From contig NZ_BMJQ01000006.1 of NCBI RefSeq assembly GCF_014643535.1, forward strand, positions 248,001-312,000: DNA of 64,000 nucleotides, in the 5' to 3' direction. The notes under the pieces were generated by a model, which did no database searches, was not told the origin of the DNA, and saw only the letters and a program-made list of their open reading frames with translations. Shown piece after piece: positions 18,196 through 26,265 of this stretch. Position 1 is the first letter of the stretch. Each line of letters starts with the position of its first letter. Origin of the DNA: Aliidongia dinghuensis. Its GTDB lineage: Bacteria; Pseudomonadota; Alphaproteobacteria; ATCC43930; CGMCC-115725. The translations under genes and the position numbers were made by a program.

Positions 18196-19260
18196 ATGAC
18201 CATCGCCATCTCAACCCGCCGATCCGGCTCCTATGGCCTCAGAAACCGCGCGGCCCTGTGCATCGCCCCGGTAGCGGCGCTGATCTATCCCTTCACACTC
18301 AAGCTCTTCAATTTTGCGGTCACCGCCCGCGCGGCCTCGGACGGTTCCGCAAGCGACGTTGCGCTCGCTGCGTTCGCGCTGTTTCTCTCCTTCGCGCTGC
18401 CGGCCGCGACCCTCGTATCCGCGACGCGCCTTGCCGAGCTGGAGATGCCCACGGCGGCACAGCTGCGCGCCAAGCGGATTGCGATCTTTTCGGTCGCCGC
18501 GCCGACAATCTTTGTCTTTATCGGCGTGCTGCTCTACATGGCCGGCGACCCGATCCCCGATACCTGGGCGTGGGTCGCCTTCTGGGCTGTGCTCACGTTG
18601 TTGGTGCTTCGTGCTGACAATGGTGCGCCGGCCATCTTGGAGGCAAAGCCGATCGCGGCGGCGCTGCGCGTCGCGCACGGCATCGCGGCACTGGCGATCA
18701 TCCTCATCTTTCTGGGCTTCCACCTCACGAACCACCTCGCCGGCCTTTCCGGACCCGAGGCGCACACCGCGTTCCAGAAGGTGGTGCGCCACGTGTACCG
18801 CGCCAGGATCGTCGAGCCTTTGCTGGTAGCGCTGTTCTTCTTCCAGGTCGGATCGGGGCTCTATTTCGCCTTTCGTCACATGGCGAAACCGATGGATCGC
18901 TTCCGCGCATTCCAGGTCGCGTCGGGCATGTATCTCGCGTTCTATGTCGTCGGCCACATGGATTCGGTCTTCATCTTCGCGCGGACCTATCTCGGCATCG
19001 ATACGGGCTGGGGCTTCGCCACGGGTGCCCCAACCGGGCTCGTGAAGGACGCTTGGAACATCCGCCTCGTCCCGCACTGCGCGCTGGGCGTGTTCTTCGT
19101 CCTCGCCCATTTGGCCGCAGGGCTGCGGGTCGTGCTCCTCGCGCACGGCATGCGCAAAGAAACTGCCGACAGGGTGATGATTGGCGGTGCTGCGACCGGC
19201 GGCCTCGTCGCGGCGCTCATCATCCTCGCGATGTGCGGCATGCGGCTGCAATTCGCTTGA
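18196..19260 (+). CDS. Polytopic membrane protein of unknown function
   Basis: The start at 18196 has CAGGAGGAA in front, giving 354 residues with about eight hydrophobic segments. Several histidines lie at membrane faces (FHLTNHLAGL, KVVRHVYRAR, YFAFRHMAKPMDRF, YVVGHMDSVF, HCALGVFFVLAHLAAGLR). That pattern suggests a haem-b or metal-binding membrane protein related to SdhC-like cytochromes, but no diagnostic motif proves it. It lies downstream of the MocR gene and convergent with the DUF1476 gene. Confidence 0.7.
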   Translation: MTIAISTRRSGSYGLRNRAALCIAPVAALIYPFTLKLFNFAVTARAASDGSASDVALAAFALFLSFALPAATLVSATRLAELEMPTAAQLRAKRIAIFSVAAPTIFVFIGVLLYMAGDPIPDTWAWVAFWAVLTLLVLRADNGAPAILEAKPIAAALRVAHGIAALAIILIFLGFHLTNHLAGLSGPEAHTAFQKVVRHVYRARIVEPLLVALFFFQVGSGLYFAFRHMAKPMDRFRAFQVASGMYLAFYVVGHMDSVFIFARTYLGIDTGWGFATGAPTGLVKDAWNIRLVPHCALGVFFVLAHLAAGLRVVLLAHGMRKETADRVMIGGAATGGLVAALIILAMCGMRLQFA

Positions 19261-19283
19261 GCAGGGCGGCGAACCCGCGCCCT

Positions 19284-19616
19284 TTAGGCTGACGCGATCT
19301 CCTCGCCCAGCTCCCGGGCCGCCTCAGCGGCATAGTGCCGAAGATGCTCCGCCACCTCTGCCGCCGCCGGCCAGTAGCCATGGGCCTCCAGATCGCATGC
19401 AACCTTCTGGACAAGGGCGTCCTCGCCCGGTGACGTCGCTTCCGCCACGACCAGGCGTTGGGCATAACCGGTCGCAGCCTCGCCGGTCAGACCCAACCGC
19501 TCGGCGGCCCAGAGGCCGAGCAGCCGGTTGCGCCGCGCGGCGATCCTGAACGGCAACTCCCGCTGCTGGATAAACCGGTGTTCCTCCGCCCGCTCGCGGT
19601 CGTCGAACATCGTCAT
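19284..19616 (-). CDS. ATPase inhibitor subunit zeta (DUF1476) family protein
   Basis: The 110-residue protein begins MTMFDDRERAEEHRFIQQRE and has ARRNRLLGLWAAERLGL, the conserved block of the alphaproteobacterial F1-ATPase inhibitor zeta. The N-terminal inhibitory helix and four-helix core are of normal length. In its best-known form zeta blocks ATP hydrolysis by the F1 motor. Here it is not next to atp genes but at the end of a leftward envelope/stress group, and it looks diverged. It could be a second copy with a stress role. Confidence 0.88.
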   Translation of the reverse strand: MTMFDDRERAEEHRFIQQRELPFRIAARRNRLLGLWAAERLGLTGEAATGYAQRLVVAEATSPGEDALVQKVACDLEAHGYWPAAAEVAEHLRHYAAEAARELGEEIASA

Positions 19617-19667
19617 GACCCGCCTCCCATCGCCGGGCGAGCGGTATCACCGCTCGCCCGGCGCCTG

Positions 19668-20114
19668 TTACCGAAACGCCGCGAAGTGCCGCGGCAGCTC
19701 CGCGACCGGCAACCTGGTCAGGTCCTTCGGCACCTCGGCCGCGAGCTTGGCGCGGGTCGCCTCGTCGAGGGCCGCCAGATAATCCGGCAAGGACCGCGGC
19801 GCCGCGAACAGCACCAGCTTGTCGAACCGGTGGGCGTTGTTCGCCTCGTTCAAATGAGCTGCAACCTCATGCGCGAACGCGGCCTTGCGCAGACGCTGCC
19901 CATCGTGACGGAGCACCATCGTGTGATGGTCGACGGCGGCATTTTCGTGCGCGCGCGCCGGATGATCAGCCTCGAGCAGGTGCTCGAGGGGCTGCGCCGT
20001 GGGCGATGCATATTCCGCGACGACATCGTATCCGGAACTCGTCCGCGACCGCGTCAGCACCCGGGCGTGCGCGCCATCGGCCAGCACGAACCAAGTCACC
20101 TTGCGCTTAATCAT
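19668..20114 (-). CDS. Host attachment family protein (baeRF-like)
   Basis: The start ATG at 20114 has GGGAGGA about 10 bp upstream; 148 residues. The protein begins MIKRKVTWFVLADGAHARVL, the signature of the host-attachment (Host_attach, AtsE-related) family. FDKLVLFAAPRSLPDYLAAL is followed by KLAAEVPKDLTRLPVAEL, all typical. The family resembles release-factor/peptidyl-tRNA-hydrolase folds; the attachment role is historic and weak. It lies between the zeta-like and lipoprotein genes in one leftward transcription unit. Confidence 0.85.
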   Translation of the reverse strand: MIKRKVTWFVLADGAHARVLTRSRTSSGYDVVAEYASPTAQPLEHLLEADHPARAHENAAVDHHTMVLRHDGQRLRKAAFAHEVAAHLNEANNAHRFDKLVLFAAPRSLPDYLAALDEATRAKLAAEVPKDLTRLPVAELPRHFAAFR

Positions 20115-20142
20115 CGGCCTAGTCCTCCCGATATCGGCCCAT

Positions 20143-20394
20143 CTATTTGCGCAGCGACCGCTGGAACATGCGGTCCGCCTTCTCGTTGGCGGACTTGGCG
20201 TCGGCCTCAGCGGCCTGCGCAGCGGCGAGCGCTTGCTGGGCCGTGGCGGCCGCCTGTGCCGCCTGCTGCTTCGCCGCTTCGGCATTCTGACTCGCGGAGT
20301 TCAACAAAGCACGATCCTGATCGCTGAGCGAGTTGCAAGCACCGAGCGCCAGGAGCGGGGGCACGACCAGCGAAAGCATCTTGATCCGCGTCAT
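20143..20394 (-). CDS. Braun-type alanine-zipper lipoprotein (Lpp-like)
   Basis: The protein has 83 residues from ATG 20394 (AGGAGG 6-7 bp upstream). A lipobox (LLALGAC) gives a mature lipoprotein of 64 residues beginning CNSLSDQD. It is an uninterrupted Ala-rich heptad coiled coil ending ADRMFQRSLRK, so the last residue is Lys. E. coli Lpp is 58 residues, an Ala zipper, and ends in Arg-Lys whose Lys is joined to peptidoglycan. The L,D-transpeptidase gene lies 66 bp upstream on the same strand and is the obvious candidate to attach it. Confidence 0.88.
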   Translation of the reverse strand: MTRIKMLSLVVPPLLALGACNSLSDQDRALLNSASQNAEAAKQQAAQAAATAQQALAAAQAAEADAKSANEKADRMFQRSLRK

Positions 20395-20460
20395 TTCTTC
20401 CTCCTTCACGTTTTTTTGGACGAAGCCACCGTCGTCCAGCCGGGTATTCTTCGAAGCAGA

Positions 20461-21366
20461 TCAATCGCCCAGCGCCCGCGTCACCTGGACCGGGACGCCG
20501 TCGCGGCGCGCCTCCGCCTCGTGGACCACCGTCCAGTCGACCCGTTCCAGCTCGAAGCCGGCCTTGCGCCGCACGAGGTCGTCGGCATCGACCGGCGTGG
20601 TCGATCGGGGCGCGCCGGTCGTCTCGAGCGCGTCGGCATCCGACTGGGTCGGATGGACTTCGAGATAGAGTTCGTTGCCCGACCAGCCGACCTTTGCCTG
20701 CTGATTGACCACCGTGACCGGCACGCCAACGGCGATGCTGCGGTATAATCGCTCGATGTCTTCGGGGTAGAGGCGGATGCAGCCATGGCTGTCGCGCCGG
20801 CCGATGCTGTAGGGCTTGTTCGAGCCGTGGATCGCATAGCCCGACCAGCCGAGATAGAGCGCGTAGTCGCCCATCGGATTGTCGGGACCCGGACCGACGA
20901 CGGCCGGAAGATCCGGCTCCTCCGCATGCTCGGACGCCGTTGGAACCCATGTGGGGTGCGTCCGTTTGGCAGCGATCCGGGTCTGGCCGACCGGCGTTTC
21001 CTTGCCCTCGCCGCCGATGCCGATCGGGAAGCTCACGGGCGCGTCGCCGGGCGGGAAATAATAGATCCGGAGCTCCGGCAGGTTGATGACGAGACCGCGG
21101 TGCGGCGCGTCGGGCAGCACGTGCCACGTCGGCAGCACGATGGGCGTCCCCTCGCCCGGGAGCCACGGATCGACGCCGGGATTGGCCGCGCGGATCTCGA
21201 CGTAGCCAAGGTCGTAGGTGCGCGCGATGTCGAGTAGCGTATCCGAAGATCGCGTCCGGTAAACTGCCGGGATGCCGATCACGTCGTCATGCCTCACGGG
21301 CTGAGCCGACGCCGGCTGGCTCCCCGCGATCATCGCCGCGACGGCGATATGTACCATCCGTCTCAC
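20461..21366 (-). CDS. L,D-transpeptidase (LysM plus YkuD)
   Basis: The protein has 301 residues with a Sec signal peptide (cut near AQPASA/QPV). A LysM-like region follows (residues 36-80: RSSDTLLDIARTYDLGYVEI, then NPGVDPWLPGEGTPIVLP). The YkuD catalytic domain has His180 (YAIHGSN), His194 and Cys196 (SHGCIRLYP). The order matches the ErfK/YbiS/YcfS group that links Braun lipoprotein or makes 3-3 crosslinks. It acts in the periplasm and is the first gene of the leftward envelope group, followed by the Lpp-like gene. Confidence 0.93.
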   Translation of the reverse strand: MRRMVHIAVAAMIAGSQPASAQPVRHDDVIGIPAVYRTRSSDTLLDIARTYDLGYVEIRAANPGVDPWLPGEGTPIVLPTWHVLPDAPHRGLVINLPELRIYYFPPGDAPVSFPIGIGGEGKETPVGQTRIAAKRTHPTWVPTASEHAEEPDLPAVVGPGPDNPMGDYALYLGWSGYAIHGSNKPYSIGRRDSHGCIRLYPEDIERLYRSIAVGVPVTVVNQQAKVGWSGNELYLEVHPTQSDADALETTGAPRSTTPVDADDLVRRKAGFELERVDWTVVHEAEARRDGVPVQVTRALGD

Positions 21367-21500
21367 GCCGGTCTCGCACCTTGGAAAGGCCGTCTCTGAC
21401 GGAAGATCACGGCCAGGGCGCGGTCATTGATTTCGGTCAATGCATGAGATGCCCGCACCGATGGAAACGGAGATGGGGATTCGCCGGAGGAGGCCGCCAC

Positions 21501-22025
21501 GTGTCATTTCGCCGCTGCGCCTGCTTCTCAATCGCAATTGTTTTCATCGGCGTGGCACCCGGCACGTATGCCCCCGCCACATACGCCGGGGCGCCGGACG
21601 GCAAGGCCGATCGCATCATCGTGCTCAAGGCCCAGCGCGAGCTCGATCTGCTTCGCGACGGCGTCGTGCTCAAGGCCTACCCGATCGCGCTCGGCCGCCA
21701 TCCACACGGCGCCAAACGCCGGCTCGGCGACGGCAGGACGCCAGAGGGCGTCTATGTCATCGACAGCCGTCTAGATCATACACCTTATCATCTGGCGCTT
21801 CACATATCGTATCCCGACCCGATCGACCGGGAGCAGGCCGCCGCATCCGGCTTTCCCCCCGGCGGCGAAATCTTCATCCATGGCATGCCCGCGCGCTTCG
21901 GCCGAACCGATCCGGTCCGCTTCTTCCGCGACTGGACCAACGGCTGCATCGCGGTCGGCAATATCGCGATCGAGGAAATCTGGAACGCGGTCGACGACGG
22001 CACGCCGGTCGAGATCCGGCCGTGA
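21501..22025 (+). CDS. L,D-transpeptidase, minimal YkuD protein
   Basis: The GTG start at 21501 is preceded by GGAGGAGG and gives 174 residues with a signal peptide. The catalytic motif is TNGCIAVGN with HGMP upstream (EIFIHGMPARFGR). DGRTPEGVYVI is the usual substrate-side block of the YafK-like branch. It is divergent from the larger L,D-transpeptidase gene, so both likely share control. YafK-type enzymes can release Lpp from peptidoglycan, which would make this pair antagonistic. That is inference from family membership. Confidence 0.85.
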   Translation: MSFRRCACFSIAIVFIGVAPGTYAPATYAGAPDGKADRIIVLKAQRELDLLRDGVVLKAYPIALGRHPHGAKRRLGDGRTPEGVYVIDSRLDHTPYHLALHISYPDPIDREQAAASGFPPGGEIFIHGMPARFGRTDPVRFFRDWTNGCIAVGNIAIEEIWNAVDDGTPVEIRP

Positions 22026-22084
22026 TGCCGGGTGCTTTCTCGCTGATCGACGTGTTTAATCCGGCCGGACGCGGAGCCCCGCGC

Positions 22085-22810
22085 TCACGGCCAGCCGCCG
22101 GTGAAATGGATCACCTGCCCGGTCGTGAACGGCGACTTGCCGGACGCGAGGAATGCAATCAGCGCGCCCACTTCCGCGGGCTCGCCCAGGCGACCGAACG
22201 GCACAAGGCGCGCGATTGCTTCGCGTCCGGCCGGGTCGTCCATGAAGCGGGCGCGCGGGTAGTACATCTCGCTGTAGAGATAGTTCGGCGCCACGACGTT
22301 GGCCTGGATGCCGAATGGTGCCGCTTCCTTGGCCAGCGCCTTGGCGAAGGCGGTCGTCGCGGCACGCAATGTCGTCGCCACCGCGAAGCCCGGCTCCGGC
22401 CGCGCCTCGCGCGCCGAGGTGACGAAGACGAACGCACCGCGGCGGCGCGCCTTCATGGCCGGCAGGAACAGCTGCGTGAGGCGTATCGGGATCATCACGA
22501 CCGCCTCGAACGTCCGGCGGAAGTCGTCGGGCGGGATCGCCTCGATGTCGGTCGGGGCGTTCGGATACACGTCGTTCAGCACGATCGCGTCGGGCACGCC
22601 CCACCTTTGGACGACCTCTTCGTGGATCGCCTCCGGCGTCTGGGCCGCAAGCGCCAGCGCCGTGCCGTGCTGCCGGTCGAACGCCGCGCGGACGGCGGCA
22701 TCGGCAAAGGCCGCGTCCTGGCAGAGCACCGTATGGCCCTCTTCGATGAGGGCGGCGAGCGCGCCGGGCCCGGTGTACTGGTGGCAGTTGGTGAGCAGGA
22801 CGAGCGGCAT
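22085..22810 (-). CDS. Halohydrin dehalogenase-like SDR lacking the catalytic Tyr
   Basis: The start at 22810 (GGAG 8 bp upstream) gives 241 residues. The N-terminus MPLVLLTNCHQYTGPGALAA lacks the TGxxxGxG cofactor loop and aligns with the halohydrin dehalogenase HheC N-terminus, as does EEGHTVLCQD. VAPNYLYSEMYYP and AFLASGKSPFTTGQVIHFTG also match that family. Dehalogenases use Ser-x12-Tyr-x3-Arg. Here VTSAREARPEPGFAVATTLR has the Ser and Arg at the right spacing, but Ala at the Tyr position. Function is therefore uncertain. Starts at 22858 and 22816 are alternatives. It is the third gene after the carotenoid oxygenase and TetR genes. Confidence 0.8.
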   Translation of the reverse strand: MPLVLLTNCHQYTGPGALAALIEEGHTVLCQDAAFADAAVRAAFDRQHGTALALAAQTPEAIHEEVVQRWGVPDAIVLNDVYPNAPTDIEAIPPDDFRRTFEAVVMIPIRLTQLFLPAMKARRRGAFVFVTSAREARPEPGFAVATTLRAATTAFAKALAKEAAPFGIQANVVAPNYLYSEMYYPRARFMDDPAGREAIARLVPFGRLGEPAEVGALIAFLASGKSPFTTGQVIHFTGGWP

Positions 22811-22859
22811 CGGCATCTCCGGCATGAGTCCACAGTCGGGCACCCGGCGCTCAGCCATC

Positions 22860-23585
22860 TCAGGGTTGGGCGCCCTGGGATTGGGCGCCCTGCAGCAGCC
22901 CGGTGAGCAGCAGCTCGGTCTGGACCTTGATGAGGGCGTCGTGATCTTCCCAGGGGAAATGGGGGCGCGGACGCGCGATGAGAATGGCGACGAGCCCGTG
23001 GATCGAGGCCCAGAGCGCCTGCGTCACCAGCATGGAGGGTCCAAGATCGCGCCGCACCAAGCCTTCGGCCATGGCGTCGGCGACCCGTCGCTCCAGCTGC
23101 AGGAAGACAGGGAATCCCACCCGGTGGCCTTCGCCCGGCTCATCGTCCGGGGCGTTCTTGTGCTGCTTCATGACCATGAAGGCGAGCCGGTACTCGTCCG
23201 GATGCTGGAGGCCGAAGGCGATGTAGCCCGCGATGCCGCGCCGGAGCCAGTCGAGCGTGTCGGCAGCCGTGCGATCGACCTCGGCAATCGCCCGCGCCAG
23301 TTCCTGGAACGCGTTCAGCATCAGCTGACCCAGGATGTCGTCCTTGGTCTTGTAATAGGTGAAGAGTGCCGCCTGCGAGATGCCGACGCGCTCGGCGATC
23401 CGGCGCGTGGTGACATTCTCGACACCCTGCTCGAGGAAGAGCGCCTTGGCGGCGACGAGGATCTCGCCCAGGCGCTCGTGGCCAGAGCCTCGCGCCTTCC
23501 TGTTGGCCAGCGAAATCGTGTAGGTGCGGTCCAGCTTCGTCTTCTTGTCTGGTTTCGGATTGTTCGGCATCGGGTCCAGGGGCAT
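22860..23585 (-). CDS. TetR-family transcriptional regulator
   Basis: The HTH is clear: LFLEQGVENVTTRRIAERVG, then ISQAALFTYYKTKDDILGQL. A TetR_C-type ligand domain follows (FGLQHPDEYRLAFMVMK). A basic 40-residue tail precedes the HTH. The start is not decided by a ribosome-binding site; 23585 or 23570 are both possible. It ends just before the SDR gene and starts about 80 bp after the carotenoid oxygenase gene on the same strand. The repeat-rich region upstream of the oxygenase gene (25291-25317) is its likely operator. Confidence 0.9.
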   Translation of the reverse strand: MPLDPMPNNPKPDKKTKLDRTYTISLANRKARGSGHERLGEILVAAKALFLEQGVENVTTRRIAERVGISQAALFTYYKTKDDILGQLMLNAFQELARAIAEVDRTAADTLDWLRRGIAGYIAFGLQHPDEYRLAFMVMKQHKNAPDDEPGEGHRVGFPVFLQLERRVADAMAEGLVRRDLGPSMLVTQALWASIHGLVAILIARPRPHFPWEDHDALIKVQTELLLTGLLQGAQSQGAQP

Positions 23586-23664
23586 GCGGCCGCCAAGGTG
23601 CGGCTGATCCCGGGCAGTATATCGGTGGAATGGGGCGCCGTCGCCGGCGCCCCCGTCTTCCAAC

Positions 23665-25212
23665 TTACGCAGCCTGCCACCAGCCGTGGAAGCTCATGGG
23701 CAGGTGGTGGCTGAGCCGGACCTTGGCGATCGGCCCCGCCTTGAGCCCGGCAGCGTCGAACACAGCGAGAGCACTCGTCCCGCTCGCCCCGTCGAGCACT
23801 TCTGCGAGCAGCCAGCCGCGATCTTCCGCCGCCGTCGATGCGGCACCAGCCGGATCCGGCACGAAGACCGGTTCGCTCACGTAATGACCGGGTCCGAAGT
23901 GGAACGCCGCGATGGCACCCGTCGCCGTGTCGATGCGCGCGAGTCCGTCGTGGAACCAGCCCTGGCCCGAGTCGAGCGAGGCGACGTAGCCGTAGCGGTG
24001 CTTCCGGCCCGCCCGCGCGGGCGGCACGACAGGAAACTCGTAGCGGCCCGCGGCAACCGTCTCGAGCCGTGCCCGCCGGCCCGTGAGATCGATCGTGAGG
24101 CGCCGGAGTGTACCGGGCGCCTCGGCCGTGCCTTCGCGCCCCTGCATGATCGCGTGGAGGGCGGCGTTGGGCCCGAGGAAATGGTCTGGCGCGTCATAGC
24201 CGACGAAATCGGCAACAATCGTGTCGCCCGCCGTGTAGGCGTTGAGCGCGTGCCACATCCACACGGCCGGCACCTCGACCGTGAGCGGTGGGCGCGCCCC
24301 TGTCGTATCCACGACAAACAGCAGGCCGCCCTCGTCCGGCCGCCAATCCAGGCTTTCGGCGAACGGCCGAAAGCCGGCCAGCATCGGCAGCGGCGACAGC
24401 AAGGCCGGCTGCAGGTAGAAGACGACATAGGGCTCGGCCCAGAAAAAATCGTGGAAATAGGCTGCACCGCGCGGGTTGGGCTGGGCGACGTGCCGCTCCT
24501 GCCGGCCGGCGCGGTCCTTGACCATGATGTGCAGCTCAGGGCTGACACGGCCACGCTGGCCGACCAGGACCCAGCGACCGGTCGCCCCATCGGTCTTGGT
24601 GTGCGCCTTGTAGTTGGCGGGACCGCTGTCCGCCGCCCCCTCGTAGGGATCGATCTCGCGCCGGGTCTCGAGTGTCGCCGGGTCGAGGCCGTACGGGCCG
24701 CCGACCTCGTCGAAGGCATAGAGCACGCCGTCCTTGACCACCGGCGTAATGCCGGCCTGGCTGCGGCTCGGGATGCACGGGATATTGTCGAGGAAGCCGG
24801 GCGCCGGCGTCGTCCAGGTCGGATAGCGGAACGCGCCGGCCTCCTCCTCGGCCAGATACTTGCGCGTGCGGACGAAGCGGGTGCGAAAGCGCACCCGGCC
24901 GCTCTCAAAGCTGGTCGCCCGGATCATGCCGTCGCCGTCGAGCAGGTTGCGCTTCTTGGCCCCATCGCGCTCGAACAGGCCAGGGCCGTTGCGGTAGAGC
25001 GTGCCGGCTAGCCCGTCCGGCAGCCGGCCTTCGACGTCGGGCGCATAGTCGTACTCCTGTCGAAGCCCTTCCCCGAGCTTCGCCAGCCATCGCCGATCGT
25101 CGGCAAGCGGCGCTGCCGCCGACTGTGCCGCAGTTTCAGCGGCACAGGTGCCGAGGGCCAGCGTGGCGCCGCCGCCGCCCAGCAGGCCGATCGTCTGTCG
25201 TCTCGTGAACAT
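23665..25212 (-). CDS. Carotenoid oxygenase (RPE65/CCD family)
   Basis: The protein has 515 residues and a seven-bladed propeller with four iron-binding histidines: His204 (YKAHTKTD), His254 (AYFHDFFW), His321 (VWMWHALNAY) and His509 (PMSFHGWW). The N-terminus MFTRRQTIGLLGGGGATLAL then GTC carries an RR and a lipobox-like Cys23, so it is probably exported or membrane-anchored, which is unusual for this family. It cleaves a carotenoid or a stilbene/phenylpropenoid C=C bond; which one is not clear. It is followed by TetR and SDR genes that may regulate and process aldehyde or epoxide products. Confidence 0.9.
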   Translation of the reverse strand: MFTRRQTIGLLGGGGATLALGTCAAETAAQSAAAPLADDRRWLAKLGEGLRQEYDYAPDVEGRLPDGLAGTLYRNGPGLFERDGAKKRNLLDGDGMIRATSFESGRVRFRTRFVRTRKYLAEEEAGAFRYPTWTTPAPGFLDNIPCIPSRSQAGITPVVKDGVLYAFDEVGGPYGLDPATLETRREIDPYEGAADSGPANYKAHTKTDGATGRWVLVGQRGRVSPELHIMVKDRAGRQERHVAQPNPRGAAYFHDFFWAEPYVVFYLQPALLSPLPMLAGFRPFAESLDWRPDEGGLLFVVDTTGARPPLTVEVPAVWMWHALNAYTAGDTIVADFVGYDAPDHFLGPNAALHAIMQGREGTAEAPGTLRRLTIDLTGRRARLETVAAGRYEFPVVPPARAGRKHRYGYVASLDSGQGWFHDGLARIDTATGAIAAFHFGPGHYVSEPVFVPDPAGAASTAAEDRGWLLAEVLDGASGTSALAVFDAAGLKAGPIAKVRLSHHLPMSFHGWWQAA

Positions 25213-25290
25213 CGTCGATCCCCTCTCGGAAGTGGGTGCAAGACCCGCGGCGCCGAGCCGGCCTTGACGGGCCTTGGCTTCAGAGATATA

Positions 25291-25317
25291 TGATCAATGA
25301 TCACTAATCAATGATCA
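25291..25317. promoter_or_regulatory. Tandem operator-like repeats upstream of carotenoid oxygenase
   Basis: Two 13-bp near-identical units, TGATCAATGATCA and TAATCAATGATCA, are separated by one base. The whole block is also an imperfect inverted repeat (ATATGATCA...TGATCATAT). It lies between the divergent oxygenase and DUF3313 genes. TetR-family dimers bind such sites, and the TetR gene is in the leftward unit. Confidence 0.6.
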
Positions 25318-25361
25318 TATAAAATTTCCAAGCCCCCCTTGGCTGAGAGGAGATCGCTCCG

Positions 25362-26123
25362 ATGGATCGCGTTCCCGTGCCCGCCCGTTTGCGACTTCCC
25401 CCGCGGCCTCGTCGGCTGCACCTGGCCGCTTGCTCGATGGCGTTCATTTCGGTGGTTCTGGCGGCAGCCCTCGCCGGGTGCGCGTCCTCGGCGCCGGTCG
25501 CCTATCGGGGCCTGTCGTCGGCCGACCGGCTCACGCCGGCCGCGGATGCCGAGGCGCCGTTCCAGTACCGCGCGCCGGCCGCGGATCTCGGCGGCTACGG
25601 CAAGCTGATGATCGACCCGGTCGAGCTCTACACGGGCGCGGACGGTCAGTTCGGCTCGGTCTCGGCGGAAGACCGGCAGATCATCGCCGACTATATGCAG
25701 CAGCAGTTCCGCGAGAGCCTCGGCACCAAGCACCAGATCGTCGCGGCACCCGAGCCGGGTACGCTGCGGCTGCATCTGACCTTGACCGGGATCGAGCGGT
25801 CGACGCCCGTGCTCTCCACGGTCACGCACCTGATGCCGGTCGGCCTCGTCGTCAACACCGGGCTCGAGGCGTCCGACCGTAACGGCACGTTCCTCGGTTC
25901 CGTCACCTATGCCGTCGAGCTCACCGACGCATCGAGCGGGCAATTGCTCTACGCCTATGTCACGCGGCAGACGCCCGACGCGCTCGACGTCACGGCGAGC
26001 TTCGGCACCCTCGACGCGGCCCGGGAAGGCGTGCGCATCGGCGCCCGGCATCTGCGGGACAAACTGGCGGAGGCCCCAGCGCCGGCCACGGCCGGGGCGT
26101 CGCCCCTGGTCGCACGGCAATAA
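25362..26123 (+). CDS. DUF3313 family lipoprotein
   Basis: The protein has 253 residues. The start at 25362 has GAGAGGAG upstream. A long n-region is followed by a hydrophobic segment and lipobox (VLAAALAGC, Cys about residue 40). The mature part matches DUF3313: MIDPVELYTGADGQFGSVSA, then YMQQQFRESLG and RLHLTLTGIERSTPVLS. DUF3313 proteins are outer-membrane lipoproteins of unknown role. It is divergent from the carotenoid oxygenase gene and shares the repeat-bearing control region. Confidence 0.85.
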   Translation: MDRVPVPARLRLPPRPRRLHLAACSMAFISVVLAAALAGCASSAPVAYRGLSSADRLTPAADAEAPFQYRAPAADLGGYGKLMIDPVELYTGADGQFGSVSAEDRQIIADYMQQQFRESLGTKHQIVAAPEPGTLRLHLTLTGIERSTPVLSTVTHLMPVGLVVNTGLEASDRNGTFLGSVTYAVELTDASSGQLLYAYVTRQTPDALDVTASFGTLDAAREGVRIGARHLRDKLAEAPAPATAGASPLVARQ

Positions 26124-26218
26124 GGCACGCCGCAGCGGGCTGCCGAGGAGTCAAGCCTCTCGAACCGCATGCCTCGGCAGCCCCTCATGCACCCGGAAGG
26201 GATCCCTGCCCCTGTTAC

Positions 26219-26234
26219 GGAGATAAAAATCTCC
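26219..26234. promoter_or_regulatory. Short inverted repeat before the PBP gene
   Basis: GGAGAT-AAAA-ATCTCC has 6-bp arms in an AT-rich patch 31 bp upstream of the PBP start. It could be an operator or a translation-blocking hairpin. There is no further support. Confidence 0.3.
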
Positions 26235-26265
26235 ATATAATAAGTGCATAGCCGAGTACGTAGCC

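Noticed and set aside
21440..22906. 488-codon open frame overlapping the small L,D-transpeptidase and SDR genes
   Set aside because: It crosses two genes with good motifs and reads as Arg/Gly-rich sequence with no domain.
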